34,009 bases of DNA, from positions 1 to 34,009 of the forward strand of contig SCUU01000011.1 in the NCBI GenBank assembly GCA_004297065.1. The letters run 5' to 3'. The position numbers and the translations under genes were made by a program. The first letter of the stretch is position 1, and every line of letters starts with the position of its first letter. Source of the stretch: Gallionellaceae bacterium (lineage in GTDB: Bacteria > Pseudomonadota > Gammaproteobacteria > Burkholderiales > Gallionellaceae). The notes beneath the pieces are model-generated. The model saw nothing but the letters and a program-made list of their open reading frames with translations. It did not search any database and was not told where the DNA came from. Below, piece by piece: positions 17,244-27,594 of the stretch.

Positions 17244-18407
17244 TCATATCGGCAACCCCCGCGCCACGCGCCGGTTCTCGTAGTCAATGCGCAACAGCAC
17301 CGCCACCGCCACGCAGTTCACCACCACGCCGCTGCCGCCGAAACTCAGGAACGGCAGGGTCAATCCCTTGGTCGGCAGCACGCCCATGTTCACACCGATG
17401 TTGATCATCGCCTGCACGCCCAGCCATACGGCGATACCCTGCGCCACCAGCGCGGCGAACAATCTGCCCTCCATCGCCGCCTGACGGCCGATGGCAAAGG
17501 CGCGCACGATCAGCCAGCCGAACAGGGCAATCACGGCGCACACGCCAAAGAAACCCAGTTCTTCGGCAATCACCGCCAACAGAAAATCGGTATGCGCTTC
17601 CGGCAGGTAAAACAGTTTTTCCACGCTGGCACCCAGTCCCACGCCGAACCACTCGCCGCGCCCGAACGCAATGAGCGCATGGCTCAGTTGATAACCTTTG
17701 CCATAAGGGTCTGACCACGGGTCCATGAAACCGATGACGCGCTGCATGCGGTAGGGCGACGACAGGATCAGCGCCGCGAATGCGACAGGCAACGCGATAA
17801 CCAGGCCGCCGAATATCTTGAGATTGAAACCGCCCAGCCACAACGTACACATGGCGATAGCAAGGATGACCACGAATGCGCCCATATCCGGTTCCAGTAG
17901 CAACAACATGCCCACCAGCGCCATCACGCCAAACATCGGGAAAAATGCCTTGCTCAGACTGTCTTTCACCGCGCCCTTGCGCACGGTGTAATCGGCCGCA
18001 TACAGCACGGCAAACAGCTTCATCAACTCGGATGGTTGCAGATTAATGACGGACAACGACAGCCAACGCCGGCTGCCGTTCACCGCGCGCCCCACGCCGG
18101 GTAACAACACCAGAATCAGCAGCACCACGCCGAACAGGAACAAGTAGGGCGCCAAGTTTTGCCAGGTTTGCGTAGGCACCTGAAACACTACGATCCCGGC
18201 CAGCAGGCCGACCATGATAAAAATCGCATGGCGCATCAGGTAGTAGGCGGGTTGATAGCCGGTGAACTTGCCCGCCTCGGCTGTCGCAATAGAAGCGGAG
18301 TACACCATCACCAGGCCGATAGCCAGCAGCGCCGCGACGATCCAGGTCAGCACGGTGTCGTAGTCCGCCATGACGCGGCGCGGATAGCCCGGACTGGCAC
18401 CCGTCAT
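17244..18407 (-). CDS. ftsW: Divisome SEDS glycosyltransferase FtsW
   Basis: FtsW is the polytopic SEDS-family peptidoglycan polymerase that works with FtsI at the septum. From ATG 18407 it is 387 residues with about ten hydrophobic segments. It carries signature blocks [35 protein letters not shown], the [31 protein letters not shown] loop and the C-terminal [24 protein letters not shown]. The start overlaps the murD stop as ATGA and follows a purine-rich gaggcggggg. An ATG at 18371 (MADYDTVL) is a shorter alternative. Confidence 0.96.
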   Translation of the reverse strand: MTGASPGYPRRVMADYDTVLTWIVAALLAIGLVMVYSASIATAEAGKFTGYQPAYYLMRHAIFIMVGLLAGIVVFQVPTQTWQNLAPYLFLFGVVLLILVLLPGVGRAVNGSRRWLSLSVINLQPSELMKLFAVLYAADYTVRKGAVKDSLSKAFFPMFGVMALVGMLLLLEPDMGAFVVILAIAMCTLWLGGFNLKIFGGLVIALPVAFAALILSSPYRMQRVIGFMDPWSDPYGKGYQLSHALIAFGRGEWFGVGLGASVEKLFYLPEAHTDFLLAVIAEELGFFGVCAVIALFGWLIVRAFAIGRQAAMEGRLFAALVAQGIAVWLGVQAMINIGVNMGVLPTKGLTLPFLSFGGSGVVVNCVAVAVLLRIDYENRRVARGLPI

Positions 18408-19789
18408 GTCGCCCCCGCCTCCAGTGCGCGCACCGCCGCAACAAATACCTCCGCGCGATGCTGGTAATCCCTGAACATATCGAAGCTGGCGCAGGCGGGA
18501 GACATCAACACCGCATCGCCCGGTTGCGCTTCGGCGGCGCTGATGCGTACCGCCTCGTTCATGTCGCGCGCCGTCATGAGCGGTGCGCCGCATTCTTGCA
18601 GCGCTTCGGCAATCTTTGGTGCATCGCGCCCGATCAGCACCGCCACGCGCACATGCTCCGTCACCGCGTTTTGCAGCGGTGTGAAATCCTGTCCCTTGCC
18701 GTCGCCGCCGAGAATAATCACCGTCGGACGCCCCAGGCCTTTAAGCGCGGCCACGGTTGCGCCGACATTGGTGCCTTTGGAATCGTCGTAATAAGTCACC
18801 CCGTTGATCTCGGCCACTTTCTCGACCCGATGCGGCAAGCCCTTGAAGGCGCGCAGGGCATGCAGCAACGGCGCCATCGGCAACCCTACCGCACGGCATA
18901 AGGCAAGGGCGGCGAGCGCATTGGACACGTTGTGCAGCCCGGCCACTTGCAATTCGGCGGCATTCATCAGGCGGCGCGAACCTTCCACCAGCCATATCTC
19001 ATCGGCTTCGCGGGCGATGCCCAGATCGTTGCCGGCCAGCGGCGGCGTTTCCACACCGAAGGTCTGGATCAGGCGTTCGCGCAACCCCATCGCCATACTT
19101 TCCGCATCGTCGCGGTTCAGCACCTGCACGCTGCTGCGCCCGTCGCAACGGAAGATGCGCGCCTTGGCCGCGATGTAATCGGCCATGTCGCTATAACGGT
19201 CCAGGTGATCTTCGCTGATGTTGAGCACACTGGCGGCGTCCGCGCTCAGGGTATAGGTCGTTTCCAACTGGAAGCTGGACAGCTCCAGCACCCACACATC
19301 GGGATGTTTGCCCTGACGCCGGATCAACACATCCAGCACGGCAGGCGAGATATTCCCCGCCACTTCGGTGTCCAGTCCGGCGGCACGGCACATCGCCCCC
19401 ACCATGCTGGTAACGGTCGTCTTGCCGTTGGCTCCGGTAATCGCGATGACTTTGGGCGGATTCTCTTTGGGGAGCGATTGCGCGAACAATTCGATGTCGC
19501 CGACGACCGCAATACCGCGCGCCAGCGCCTTTTGCACAAGAGGCTCGGACAAGGAAAGACCGGGACTGATCGCGATAAGCTCGATGCCGTCCAGCAATTC
19601 GCCGCGGAATATCCCGCAACGCGCCTCGACCTGCGGATGATGGGCCTGCAAAACGGCAAGGGCGGGCGGCGCATCGCGGCTATCGGCAACGCGCACTTTC
19701 GCGCCATGCACCAGCAACCAGCGCACGAGCGACAGCCCGGTCTCCCCGAGACCGAGAACCAGCACCGATTTGTCAGCCAAACTGTTCAT
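18404..19789 (-). CDS. murD: UDP-N-acetylmuramoyl-L-alanine--D-glutamate ligase
   Basis: MurD adds D-Glu to the growing stem peptide. It is 461 residues with N-terminal [18 protein letters not shown]-loop TGANGKTT (118-125), [14 protein letters not shown], the [10 protein letters not shown] motif and the C-terminal domain with [16 protein letters not shown] and [21 protein letters not shown], all typical. ATG 19789 has a strong aggagg five bases upstream. It follows mraY after a 107-bp repeat-bearing gap and overlaps ftsW by ATGA. Confidence 0.97.
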   Translation of the reverse strand: MNSLADKSVLVLGLGETGLSLVRWLLVHGAKVRVADSRDAPPALAVLQAHHPQVEARCGIFRGELLDGIELIAISPGLSLSEPLVQKALARGIAVVGDIELFAQSLPKENPPKVIAITGANGKTTVTSMVGAMCRAAGLDTEVAGNISPAVLDVLIRRQGKHPDVWVLELSSFQLETTYTLSADAASVLNISEDHLDRYSDMADYIAAKARIFRCDGRSSVQVLNRDDAESMAMGLRERLIQTFGVETPPLAGNDLGIAREADEIWLVEGSRRLMNAAELQVAGLHNVSNALAALALCRAVGLPMAPLLHALRAFKGLPHRVEKVAEINGVTYYDDSKGTNVGATVAALKGLGRPTVIILGGDGKGQDFTPLQNAVTEHVRVAVLIGRDAPKIAEALQECGAPLMTARDMNEAVRISAAEAQPGDAVLMSPACASFDMFRDYQHRAEVFVAAVRALEAGAT

Positions 19790-19805
19790 TGCGCCTCCTA
19801 AAATC

Positions 19806-19891
19806 AGTCGTTAGTCGCTAGACGTCAGTTAAAGCGAAGCCCGCGCAGCGGACAACGCCAACTAATAACTAACGTCTAGCGACTAACGACT
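19806..19891. repeat. Long inverted repeat in the mraY-murD gap
   Basis: The arms agtcgttagtcgctagacgt (19806-19825) and 19872-19891 are 20-bp perfect complements. With one mismatch the pairing extends to 25 bp (19806-19830, 19867-19891). The arms consist of repeated gttagtcgctag-like units. The 36-41 base loop is GC-rich. The repeat fills the 107-bp gap and is not followed by a T-run. Confidence 0.85.
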
Positions 19892-19896
19892 CCGTT

Positions 19897-21000
19897 TTAT
19901 CTCAACTTCAATGTCGCCAATCCCAATAACACCAACAACATAGTGATGATCCAAAATCTCACCACGACTTGAGTCTCTTTCCAGCCCTTCTGCTCGAAAT
20001 GGTGATGTAGCGGCGCCATCAGGAAGATGCGCTTGCCCACACCGGATTTTTTCTTGGTGTATTTGAAATACGATACCTGCAACATCACCGATACCGCTTC
20101 CAGCACGAACACGCCGCCCATGATGAACAGCACGATTTCCTGGCGCACGATCACCGCCACCACCCCCAGCGCGGCCCCCAGCGCCAATGCGCCCACATCG
20201 CCCATGAAGACTTCCGCCGGATAGGCGTTGAACCACAGGAAGGCCAAGCCCGCTCCCGCAATCGCCGCGCAAAACACGGCCAGCTCGCCGGCACCGGGGA
20301 TGTGCGGCACACCCAGATATTTGGCGAACACCACGTGTCCGGCGACATAGGCGAAAATCGCCAGCGCACCCGCCACCATCACCGTCGGCATGATGGCCAA
20401 GCCGTCCAAACCGTCCGTGAGATTCACCGCATTGCTGCTGCCGACGATCACCAGATATACCAGCACGATGAACGCCGATGCACCCAACGGGAATACGGCA
20501 TATTTGAAGAACGGTACGATCAGTTCGGTATGCGCGGGCAGGCTCGCATGTGTCCACAGGTAGACGCCCACTGTCAGCGCGATGAGCGACTGCCAGAACA
20601 TTTTGGCTTTGGCCGAAAGCCCGTCCGAATTGCGGTGCACCACCTTGCGGTAATCGTCCACCCAGCCAATGGCGCCGACGCCCAACGTCGTGAGCAGCAC
20701 CACCCAGATGTAGGGGTTGCTCAAATCGCCCCACAACAAAGTGGTGATGGCGACCGAGGTCAGAATCAGCGCGCCGCCCATGGTCGGCGTACCGGCTTTG
20801 ACCAGATGCGTCTGCGGACCGTCGCTGCGCACGGCCTGGCCGATTTTCATTGCAGCCAGCTTGCGGATCATCGCCGGGCCGACCAGGAACGAAATAAACA
20901 AGGCCGTCATCGCGGCCAGCACGGCGCGCAGCGTGATGTAGTTGAACACGCTGAATGTCCTGACGTCTTGTGCAAACCACTGGGCGAGTGCCAATAACAT
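19897..21000 (-). CDS. mraY: Phospho-MurNAc-pentapeptide translocase (lipid I synthase)
   Basis: MraY transfers phospho-MurNAc-pentapeptide to undecaprenyl phosphate to make lipid I in the inner membrane. At 367 residues with about ten transmembrane segments it matches the family. Conserved cytoplasmic motifs are [10 protein letters not shown] (71-80), the Asp pair in VDDYRK (115-116), NLTDGLDG (193-200), FMGDVG with Asp268, and the late [15 protein letters not shown] 21000 is preceded by aggag, eight bases after the murF stop. Confidence 0.97.
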   Translation of the reverse strand: MLLALAQWFAQDVRTFSVFNYITLRAVLAAMTALFISFLVGPAMIRKLAAMKIGQAVRSDGPQTHLVKAGTPTMGGALILTSVAITTLLWGDLSNPYIWVVLLTTLGVGAIGWVDDYRKVVHRNSDGLSAKAKMFWQSLIALTVGVYLWTHASLPAHTELIVPFFKYAVFPLGASAFIVLVYLVIVGSSNAVNLTDGLDGLAIMPTVMVAGALAIFAYVAGHVVFAKYLGVPHIPGAGELAVFCAAIAGAGLAFLWFNAYPAEVFMGDVGALALGAALGVVAVIVRQEIVLFIMGGVFVLEAVSVMLQVSYFKYTKKKSGVGKRIFLMAPLHHHFEQKGWKETQVVVRFWIITMLLVLLGLATLKLR

Positions 21001-21008
21001 ACGTTCTC

Positions 21009-22382
21009 CTATTGCAAGGCGGTGCAGTGCTGCACCACCCGCTCCATCTTCATGAACCGCGAACCCTTCACCAGCACCGTGCTGTCGGCATCGAGGTACT
21101 GCTCCAGGCAGGCGAACAAATCCTCGATGCGTTTGAAGTGCGTCGCGCCCGCGCCGAACTCATCCACGGCATAAGCGCTCAGGTCGCCCAATGCCAGCAA
21201 TTTCTGTATCCCCAGGTTGCGCGCCTCCGCACCGATCTCGGCATGCAAGCGCGGCGCATCCGCGCCCAACTCGCCCATATCGCCCAACACCAGAATTTTC
21301 TTGCCCGGCGCTTGCGCCAACACTTTCAATGCCGCCAGCAGGGAAGCCGGATTGGCGTTGTAGGTGTCGTCGATCAATGCCGCGCCGTGCAATGCCGCCT
21401 TGCGCTGCAAACGCCCCGCCACCCCGCCGAAATTTTTCAGCCCGGCGGCAATCGCGGGCAACGGTATGCTCACCGCAATGGCGGCTGCCGTGGCGGCCAG
21501 CGCGTTGCGCACGTTATGTGCGCCCGGCACCTGCAACCCGACCGCGAACGCGCCCTGCGGCGTGATCGCGTCGATGTACGCGCCAAAACCTTGCGCATGC
21601 CAACTGGCATGCACGCCGGCTTGCGCCCCCAAACCGAAATCGATAACACGATGCCCGCCCGCCTCCGCGCGCCACAGCGGCGCGAATTCGTCGTCGGCAT
21701 TGATGACGGCAACACCCTGCGCTGCCAACCCGGCAAATATCTCGCCTTTGGCGCGCGCTACCGACTCGACCGTCCCCAGCCCGGCCAAATGCGCGCTGGC
21801 GGCGTTATTCACCAAGGCCACATCGGGACAGGCGAGCCGCGTCAGATAGCCGATTTCTCCCGGATGATTCATGCCCATCTCGATCACCGCGTAACGGTGC
21901 GTTGCGCGCAGCTTGAGCAAAGTCAGCGGCATGCCGATGTCGTTGTTCAGGTTGCCTTGGGTCGCCAGCACGGCATCCGCATCGCCCGTATGTGCGCGCA
22001 GGATGGCGGCCAGCATTTCTTTCACCGTGGTTTTGCCGTTGCTGCCGGTAATGCCGAGCAAGGGAATGGCGAACTGTTTGCGCCAGTACGCGGCCAATTG
22101 ACCGAGGGCCAGCCGCGTATCTTCCACGGCAAGAATCGGGGAATTCGCAGCCAGCAGCGCCGCGCTCTTTTTATAGCTGTCGGCATTGACCAATGCCGCA
22201 GCCGCGCCATCTTCGATCGCCTTCGCAACGAATTCGCAGCCGTCGAAACGCTCGCCTTGCAGCGCCACAAACAAATCGCCCGGCGCGATGGTGCGGCTGT
22301 CCGTGGAGACCGCGTCGAACTTCACGTCCGGCCCGATGAGCGTGCCACCCAATATTTTTGCGGCTTGCGAGAGCTGCATCAT
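21009..22382 (-). CDS. murF: UDP-MurNAc-tripeptide--D-alanyl-D-alanine ligase
   Basis: MurF adds the D-Ala-D-Ala dipeptide made by Ddl. From ATG 22382 it is 457 residues, starting [13 protein letters not shown], with P-loop TGSNGKTT (112-119), [34 protein letters not shown] and [17 protein letters not shown]. The start overlaps the murE stop as ATGA with gggg six bases upstream; the adjacent ATG at 22379 would only remove one Met. The open frame beyond 22382 is murE sequence read in another phase. Confidence 0.97.
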   Translation of the reverse strand: MMQLSQAAKILGGTLIGPDVKFDAVSTDSRTIAPGDLFVALQGERFDGCEFVAKAIEDGAAAALVNADSYKKSAALLAANSPILAVEDTRLALGQLAAYWRKQFAIPLLGITGSNGKTTVKEMLAAILRAHTGDADAVLATQGNLNNDIGMPLTLLKLRATHRYAVIEMGMNHPGEIGYLTRLACPDVALVNNAASAHLAGLGTVESVARAKGEIFAGLAAQGVAVINADDEFAPLWRAEAGGHRVIDFGLGAQAGVHASWHAQGFGAYIDAITPQGAFAVGLQVPGAHNVRNALAATAAAIAVSIPLPAIAAGLKNFGGVAGRLQRKAALHGAALIDDTYNANPASLLAALKVLAQAPGKKILVLGDMGELGADAPRLHAEIGAEARNLGIQKLLALGDLSAYAVDEFGAGATHFKRIEDLFACLEQYLDADSTVLVKGSRFMKMERVVQHCTALQ

Positions 22383-23896
22383 GTTGTGCCCCATTCCCGC
22401 GTCGGGTCGACCGGCGCCCATACGCTCAAGGCGCGCCGCACCACTTCGCTGTCGCTGAACGGATATTTCACCCCGTTGATTTCCTGATAATCCTCGTGCC
22501 CTTTGCCCGCAACCAACACGGTATCCGCAGCGCGCGCAGCGGCGATCGCATGGCCGATAGCACGGGCCCTGTCCTCGATGACCTGGTACGCATCGCCCTC
22601 GACCCCGAACAGGATCGCGTCGATGATGGCCTTGGGACTCTCGCTGCGCGGGTTATCGCTGGTGACAATGCACACATCGGCAAAGCGCGACGCGACGGTG
22701 CCCATCATCGGACGTTTGCCGCGATCGCGATCTCCGCCGCAACCGAACACGCAAATGATTTTTCCGCCGCCGGGTGCGGTGACTTCGCGCAGGGCTTGCA
22801 ATACCTTTTCCAGCGCATCCGGCGTGTGCGCGTAATCGACCACGACGGTCGGTTTATCTTTGCCGCCCAGCGTCTGCATACGTCCGGGCACCGCTTTTTG
22901 CTGCGCGAGTTCGTTCACCGCAGCGTGCAGCTCGATGCCGCTCACCAGCAGCACCGCCAGCGTGCCCAGCAAATTGGCCGCATTGAAACGCCCGACCAGA
23001 CGGCTGTGCAACTCCGCTCCGCCCCAACTGGAATGGATGCGCATATCCATACCCTGCGCGTTCATGCGCAGTTCCCGTCCGAACACCATGCGGATACCGA
23101 GACGCTCGGCCAATTGCAACGCACTCTCGCTCAAACCATAGCCCACCACTTCGACCCCGGCATCGCGCAATGCGTCGGCCAGTTCGGCACCGAACGCATC
23201 GTCCAGGTTCAGCACGGCGCATTTGAGATGCGCCCAGTCGAACAAGCGACGTTTGGCGGCGGCGTAGCTATGCATATCGCCGTGATAATCGAGATGGTCG
23301 CGGCTCAGGTTGGTGAGCAAGGCCACATCGTAGTGCACGCTGTTGACCCGCCCCTGCGCCAGCGCGTGCGAAGAGACTTCCATTGCAGCCGCCCGCGCCC
23401 CTTGCCGGACATAATCGGCCAGCAAACCATGTACGGTAATCGCTTCCGGCGTGGTGTTCGGCGTGGGCTGCAACGCGGCGGGGAAGCCGTTGCCCAGCGT
23501 TCCCAGCAGGGCGCTCTTGCGCCCCTGCGCATCCAGTGCGCGCGCGATCCAGTGACTGCAGGTAGTCTTGCCGTTGGTACCGGTCACCCCCACCATCCAC
23601 AGATTCCGGGAAGGTGCGCCGTAAACATGGTCGGCCAGCGCCCCCGCCTGCTGGCGCAGTTCCGCAAGCGCCAGGTGCGGCACTTGCCACGACTCGTCCC
23701 AAACGAAATTTTTCGCTTCCCATATCACGGCATTGGCACCGCCGGCAATCGCCTGCGCGATGAACTGCCTGCCGTCCACCTGCGCGCCCGGATAAGCCAC
23801 AAAGGTGTCGCCCCGCCCGACCAGACGACTGTCGGTCACCAGACGGGTGATTTTCACTCCCAGCGCATCCAGCAATCCGGGATGGAAGTGGCTCAT
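22379..23896 (-). CDS. murE: UDP-MurNAc-L-Ala-D-Glu--meso-diaminopimelate ligase
   Basis: MurE adds the third stem-peptide residue. The motif DNPR at 414-417 is the known determinant for meso-diaminopimelate rather than lysine, so the cell wall is predicted to be DAP type. P-loop TGTNGKTT lies at 105-112, LTNLSRDHLDYHG near 195-205 and the expected carbamylated Lys at 215 in YAAAKRRLFD. Length of 505 is normal. ATG 23896 overlaps the ftsI stop as ATGA; murF overlaps the murE end the same way. Confidence 0.97.
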   Translation of the reverse strand: MSHFHPGLLDALGVKITRLVTDSRLVGRGDTFVAYPGAQVDGRQFIAQAIAGGANAVIWEAKNFVWDESWQVPHLALAELRQQAGALADHVYGAPSRNLWMVGVTGTNGKTTCSHWIARALDAQGRKSALLGTLGNGFPAALQPTPNTTPEAITVHGLLADYVRQGARAAAMEVSSHALAQGRVNSVHYDVALLTNLSRDHLDYHGDMHSYAAAKRRLFDWAHLKCAVLNLDDAFGAELADALRDAGVEVVGYGLSESALQLAERLGIRMVFGRELRMNAQGMDMRIHSSWGGAELHSRLVGRFNAANLLGTLAVLLVSGIELHAAVNELAQQKAVPGRMQTLGGKDKPTVVVDYAHTPDALEKVLQALREVTAPGGGKIICVFGCGGDRDRGKRPMMGTVASRFADVCIVTSDNPRSESPKAIIDAILFGVEGDAYQVIEDRARAIGHAIAAARAADTVLVAGKGHEDYQEINGVKYPFSDSEVVRRALSVWAPVDPTREWGTT

Positions 23897-25626
23897 ACTT
23901 CCTCCGCAACAAAATCGGCGGGGCCTGGCTGCATCACGTTGTCGAGCGGTGCGTCGTTCGGCACATTGAGCAAGCGCAGTGCCGCCCCCATCACGTTGCC
24001 GAATGCGGGCGCGGCGACTTGCCCGCCATAGTATGCGGCTCCGCCGGGCTCGTTAATCATCACGGCCACGATCAGGCGCGGGTTGGATGCCGGTGCCATC
24101 CCCACGAACGAGGCGATATACTTGTTCACGTAATGGCCGCCCTCGAGCTTGTGCGCCGTACCGGTTTTACCCGCAACGCGGTAGCCGGTGATCTGCGCTT
24201 GCGGCGCAGTCCCTCCCGGCTTGACCACCATTTCCAACATGTCGCGCACAGCATGTGCCGTCACGGGCGAATAAACCTGCGTACCCACAGGCGGCACATC
24301 CCGCTTGAGCAATGTCACCGGCTTCAGTTCGCCATCGTTGGCAAATACGGTATAGGCCCGCGCCAATTGCAGCAGGTTCACGGAAATGCCGTTGCCATAC
24401 GACATGGTGGCCTGTTCGATAGGCTTCCATTTGGCGAAATCGCGCAGCTTGCCCGCGGCCTCGCCGGGAAACTCGCAACCTGTCTGCGCGCCGAAACCGT
24501 TCTCGTTCAGGCTATGCCAGAATTGCTCCGGCCTCATCGACAGCGCGATCTTGGAAGCGCCCACGTTGCTGGATTTTTGTATCACCTGCGCCACGGTGAG
24601 CGATGCTTCGGGATGGGTGTCGTGTATCTTGCGACCGCCCACGGTGTACACGCCATGCTCGGTATTGATAACGGAATTGGGGGTGAATTTGCCCAACTCC
24701 AAGGCCGCCGCCACCGTGAACGGCTTCATGGTCGAGCCGGGCTCGAACAGGTCGGTCACCACGCGGTTGCGCAACAGGCTGGCGCTCGGTTTCTCGCGGT
24801 TGTTGGGGTTGTAGGAGGGCCAGTTGGCCAGCGCCAGTACCTCGCCGCTCTTGGCGTCCAGCACCACAACGGAACCGGCCTTGGCTTTGTGCTGTTCCAC
24901 CGCCTGTTTGATTTCGCGGAACGCCAGAAACTGGAGCTTGTTATCCAGGCTCAGCGCAATATCGGTGCCTTCCTTGGGCGCGCGCAAACTGGCCACATCC
25001 TCGACGATGTGCCCGCGCCGGTCTTTGATGACGCGCTGGCTCCCGGCCTTGCCGCCCAGTTGCGCCTGCAATGCCAGTTCGATGCCTTCCTGCCCGTTAT
25101 CGTCCACGTCGGTGAAGCCCAGCAAATGCGAGGTCACCTCGCCGCCGGGATAGTAGCGGCGGTATTCGCGCTTCAACGACACGCCCGCTATCCCCAGCCG
25201 CACCACCTTCTCGGCCTGCTCCGGCGGTATTTGCCGTTTCAGGTAGATGAAATCGTGCGACGAATCGAACAAACGCCCCCTCAATTCGTTCGCATTCATC
25301 CCGAGAATCATCGCCAGTTGCATAACCTGTTCCGGTGCCGCCTCGACGTCCTGCGGGCTGGCCCATATCGACTCGACCGGCGTACTGATTGCCAGCGGCT
25401 CGCCATTACGGTCGCCGATCAAGCCGCGGTGGGCGTTAATGTCGATTACCCTGCCGTAACGCGCATCGCCTTTTTGCTGGAGGAAGTCGTTGTGTATCCC
25501 CTGCAAATAAATGCCGCGCACCAGCAGGCCGCCCAGTCCCCCGAGCAGCAAGACGAACAGCAGACGCGAACGCCATGGCGGCAGCGCCATTTGCCCGCTC
25601 GTCCGCATGTTGTTGGCGCGATGCAT
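23893..25626 (-). CDS. ftsI: Septal peptidoglycan transpeptidase FtsI (PBP3)
   Basis: FtsI cross-links septal peptidoglycan, partnered with FtsW. From ATG 25626 it has 577 residues: a cytoplasmic tail, one membrane anchor (about 20-40), the PBP dimer domain (AHRGLIGDRNGEPLA), and the transpeptidase domain. The active-site triad is intact: STMK at 298-301, SSN in IQKSSNVGAS, and KTGT in VAGKTGTAHK. The start is fixed by TGATG overlap with the ftsL stop. The frame extends upstream to 25770, but that part is ftsL read out of frame. The second in-frame ATG (MRTSGQ) is less well placed. Confidence 0.96.
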   Translation of the reverse strand: MHRANNMRTSGQMALPPWRSRLLFVLLLGGLGGLLVRGIYLQGIHNDFLQQKGDARYGRVIDINAHRGLIGDRNGEPLAISTPVESIWASPQDVEAAPEQVMQLAMILGMNANELRGRLFDSSHDFIYLKRQIPPEQAEKVVRLGIAGVSLKREYRRYYPGGEVTSHLLGFTDVDDNGQEGIELALQAQLGGKAGSQRVIKDRRGHIVEDVASLRAPKEGTDIALSLDNKLQFLAFREIKQAVEQHKAKAGSVVVLDAKSGEVLALANWPSYNPNNREKPSASLLRNRVVTDLFEPGSTMKPFTVAAALELGKFTPNSVINTEHGVYTVGGRKIHDTHPEASLTVAQVIQKSSNVGASKIALSMRPEQFWHSLNENGFGAQTGCEFPGEAAGKLRDFAKWKPIEQATMSYGNGISVNLLQLARAYTVFANDGELKPVTLLKRDVPPVGTQVYSPVTAHAVRDMLEMVVKPGGTAPQAQITGYRVAGKTGTAHKLEGGHYVNKYIASFVGMAPASNPRLIVAVMINEPGGAAYYGGQVAAPAFGNVMGAALRLLNVPNDAPLDNVMQPGPADFVAEEV

Positions 25627-25907
25627 CACGGCGTCACCCCGTTGGCATCGATGCGCACAAATTGGATCTGTTCGCCTTGCGGCATCTGCATCTGCAACTG
25701 ATGGCTGGCAATCTTCTCTACGCGAGCGGGCAGCGCCAGGGTGCTTTGCTCCAATTGCAACTGCCCCCACTCCACTTCCATTTGCCGCGCCTTATCCTTT
25801 TCTGCCTGCAACTCGATAAAATGCTTGCGCGCCTTGTGTTGTGAAGTCACCACAGCCAAGGCGCACACTATCGCCAGACACAACAGAAACAGGTTCAGCC
25901 TAAGCAT
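25626..25907 (-). CDS. ftsL: Cell division protein FtsL
   Basis: FtsL is a small bitopic divisome protein that forms a coiled-coil complex with FtsB and FtsQ and activates FtsWI. The 93 residues comprise a short N-terminus, one membrane helix (about 4-21) and a periplasmic coiled coil (about 25-60, rich in Lys, Glu and Gln), followed by [13 protein letters not shown], the usual end of the family. Sequence conservation in FtsL is low, so position between rsmH and ftsI is the main evidence. Its start overlaps the end of rsmH by eight bases. Confidence 0.93.
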   Translation of the reverse strand: MLRLNLFLLCLAIVCALAVVTSQHKARKHFIELQAEKDKARQMEVEWGQLQLEQSTLALPARVEKIASHQLQMQMPQGEQIQFVRIDANGVTP

Positions 25908-26841
25908 GCGACCCTCCCGTGTACTCGGCTACGCGCAACACGGCACTGCGCGCGCGCGGATTGAGCTCCAACTCTTGCCCCGAAGCATGGATCGCCTTGC
26001 CGACGAGCCTGATCTTTCCCGGCGGGATTTCGGCGGCGCGGATCGGCAGGTTGCGCGGCAACTTGTCGCCCTGCGCCATATCGCGCATGAAGCGTTTTAC
26101 GAGACGATCTTCTAGGGAATGAAAACTGATCACGGCCATTCTTCCGCCGACCTTCAGGCTATCCGCACACTGCGGTAACACATTCTCGAGCTCTTCGAGT
26201 TCGCGGTTGATATAAATCCGTATAGCCTGAAAGGTGCGTGTCGCCGGATTTTTCCCGGGCTCGCGGGAGCGCACGTTTTGCGCGACGATCTCGCTGAGTT
26301 GCCGCGTGGTGAGGATGGGCGTTTCTTTGCGCGAAGCAACAAGCGCTCTTGCAATCTTCCTAGCAAACCGTTCTTCGCCGTAGCCACCAATCACCTCCGC
26401 CAATAAGCCTTCATCCACCGTCGCCAACCACTGCGCCGCCGTCTCGCCACGACTCGTGTCCATGCGCATATCCAGCGGCGCATCGAAACGAAAACTGAAT
26501 CCGCGTTGCGCATCGTCCAGTTGCGGCGAGGACACCCCCAAGTCCAACAACACGCCATCCACCTTCCCGGCACCCAGTTCACGCAACACTTCGCTCAGGT
26601 GCTCGAAGCCGCTATGCACGATCTGAAAGCGCGCATCGCTGATCGCCTGTGCCGACTTGATCGCCAGCGGGTCTTTGTCCAGCGCGATCAGGCGGCCTTG
26701 CGCATCCAGTTTTTCCAATATCAGGCGACTGTGGCCACCGCGCCCGAACGTACAATCCACATACACACCATCCGGCTTGACCTGTAATGCTTCGACTGCT
26801 TCATCCAGCAAGACGGTCGCGTGAACCAGCCCATCGCTCAC
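25900..26841 (-). CDS. rsmH: 16S rRNA (cytosine-1402-N4)-methyltransferase RsmH
   Basis: RsmH (formerly MraW) methylates N4 of C1402 in the ribosomal P site. The 313-residue protein begins [13 protein letters not shown] and has the SAM-binding motif [11 protein letters not shown] (28-38), [26 protein letters not shown] and the late [15 protein letters not shown], all diagnostic. The start is GTG at 26841, forming a GTGA overlap with the mraZ stop; no ATG fits. Confidence 0.97.
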   Translation of the reverse strand: MSDGLVHATVLLDEAVEALQVKPDGVYVDCTFGRGGHSRLILEKLDAQGRLIALDKDPLAIKSAQAISDARFQIVHSGFEHLSEVLRELGAGKVDGVLLDLGVSSPQLDDAQRGFSFRFDAPLDMRMDTSRGETAAQWLATVDEGLLAEVIGGYGEERFARKIARALVASRKETPILTTRQLSEIVAQNVRSREPGKNPATRTFQAIRIYINRELEELENVLPQCADSLKVGGRMAVISFHSLEDRLVKRFMRDMAQGDKLPRNLPIRAAEIPPGKIRLVGKAIHASGQELELNPRARSAVLRVAEYTGGSHA

Positions 26842-27284
26842 AGCGTAAAACCAGCCAGTTCAGGCGGCAGGTTGTCCGCAGTAAAACCGGTCATCTTCTC
26901 GTTCTGCGCCTGCCAGCGCGCCTCGTCCCACAACTCGAATTTATTGCCCTGCCCCACCAGCATTACGCGCTTGTCCAGCACGGCATAACTGCGCAAGGTC
27001 GGCGAGACCAGCACGCGTCCTGCGGCATCCATCACCGCATCTTCCGCATGACCAACCAGGAATCTTTGCAACGTGCGAATGCGCGGGTCGAAAGCGGAGA
27101 GCTTCATCAACTTCTCGCGAATGGGCTGCCACTCGGGTTGCGGATACACCAAGAGGCAACCATCCGCATCGGCAGTCAACACCAGCTGACCGGCGCAGTG
27201 TGCAAACAACATGTCGCGATGCCGGGTCGGTATCGCGAGTCGCCCCTTGCCATCCAGATTGAGTTGTGTCGCCCCCTGAAACAT
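26838..27284 (-). CDS. mraZ: Transcriptional regulator MraZ
   Basis: MraZ is a double SpoVT/AbrB-fold DNA-binding protein that represses its own dcw operon in E. coli. It has 148 residues with the two repeated domains marked by DGKGRLAIP (11-19) and [10 protein letters not shown] (86-95). It is the first gene of the cluster. Candidate binding sites lie 24-37 bp before its start. Translation is coupled to rsmH by a GTGA overlap. The ribosome-binding site (caggg) is weak. Confidence 0.97.
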   Translation of the reverse strand: MFQGATQLNLDGKGRLAIPTRHRDMLFAHCAGQLVLTADADGCLLVYPQPEWQPIREKLMKLSAFDPRIRTLQRFLVGHAEDAVMDAAGRVLVSPTLRSYAVLDKRVMLVGQGNKFELWDEARWQAQNEKMTGFTADNLPPELAGFTL

Positions 27285-27307
27285 CCATCACGCCCTGATT
27301 TGATTCA

Positions 27308-27321
27308 CCCACAAAAACCCA
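27308..27321 (-). promoter_or_regulatory. MraZ boxes (two TGGG repeats)
   Basis: On the minus strand two TGGGT pentamers occur exactly ten bases apart (TGGG at 27321-27318 and 27311-27308). MraZ is known to bind direct TGGG(N) repeats with about one helical turn spacing upstream of mraZ. They lie between the promoter's predicted start site and the mraZ start codon, consistent with autoregulation. A third perfect repeat is not evident. Confidence 0.7.
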
Positions 27322-27340
27322 CTTTTCACTACTCTACACC

Positions 27341-27369
27341 ACTATATTGAAAAAAATAGGCAGGGTCAA
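27341..27369 (-). promoter_or_regulatory. Sigma70-type promoter of the dcw operon
   Basis: Minus-strand -35 TTGACC (27369-27364), a 17-base spacer and -10 TATAGT (27346-27341) match the consensus at five of six bases in each hexamer. An A/T-rich stretch (aaaaaacctgtttttt, about 27389-27373) lies just upstream and could act as an UP element. Transcription would begin near 27334, just before the MraZ boxes. Confidence 0.75.
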
Positions 27370-27594
27370 GCCAAAAAACAGGTTTTTTCGTTACGGGACA
27401 ATGAGTTAGCAAAAACCGTTAATGCAAAATAAATTTGCTTATAAAGCAATGGATTGCGCAAACAATCTAAAGTTGTTTGTTATGGATGATCTAGATATTC
27501 GGGCAATTCGACAAAACAACGGAGGGATTGGGGAGCTTAGAGCTTGTCCGTAAATAATTCAGCTTAAGCGCTTTGGCATGCAGTGAAAAAGGCA
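27370..27594. other. AT-rich spacer between rnpB and the dcw promoter
   Basis: No gene is visible. The spacer is distinctly AT-rich compared with its surroundings. It holds small hairpins such as ttgctt/aagcaa (27435-27449) and gattg/caatc (27452-27467). On the minus strand a T5 run (27590-27586) follows the rnpB 3' end, but no separate GC-rich terminator stem precedes it. Confidence 0.5.

Noticed and set aside
24019-25701. 560-codon plus-strand open frame opposite ftsI, and similar long ones opposite murE, murF, secA and ftsZ
   Set aside because: These are mirror frames of well-supported genes in GC-rich DNA. Their products are His/Arg/Gln-rich with no family resemblance and no ribosome sites.
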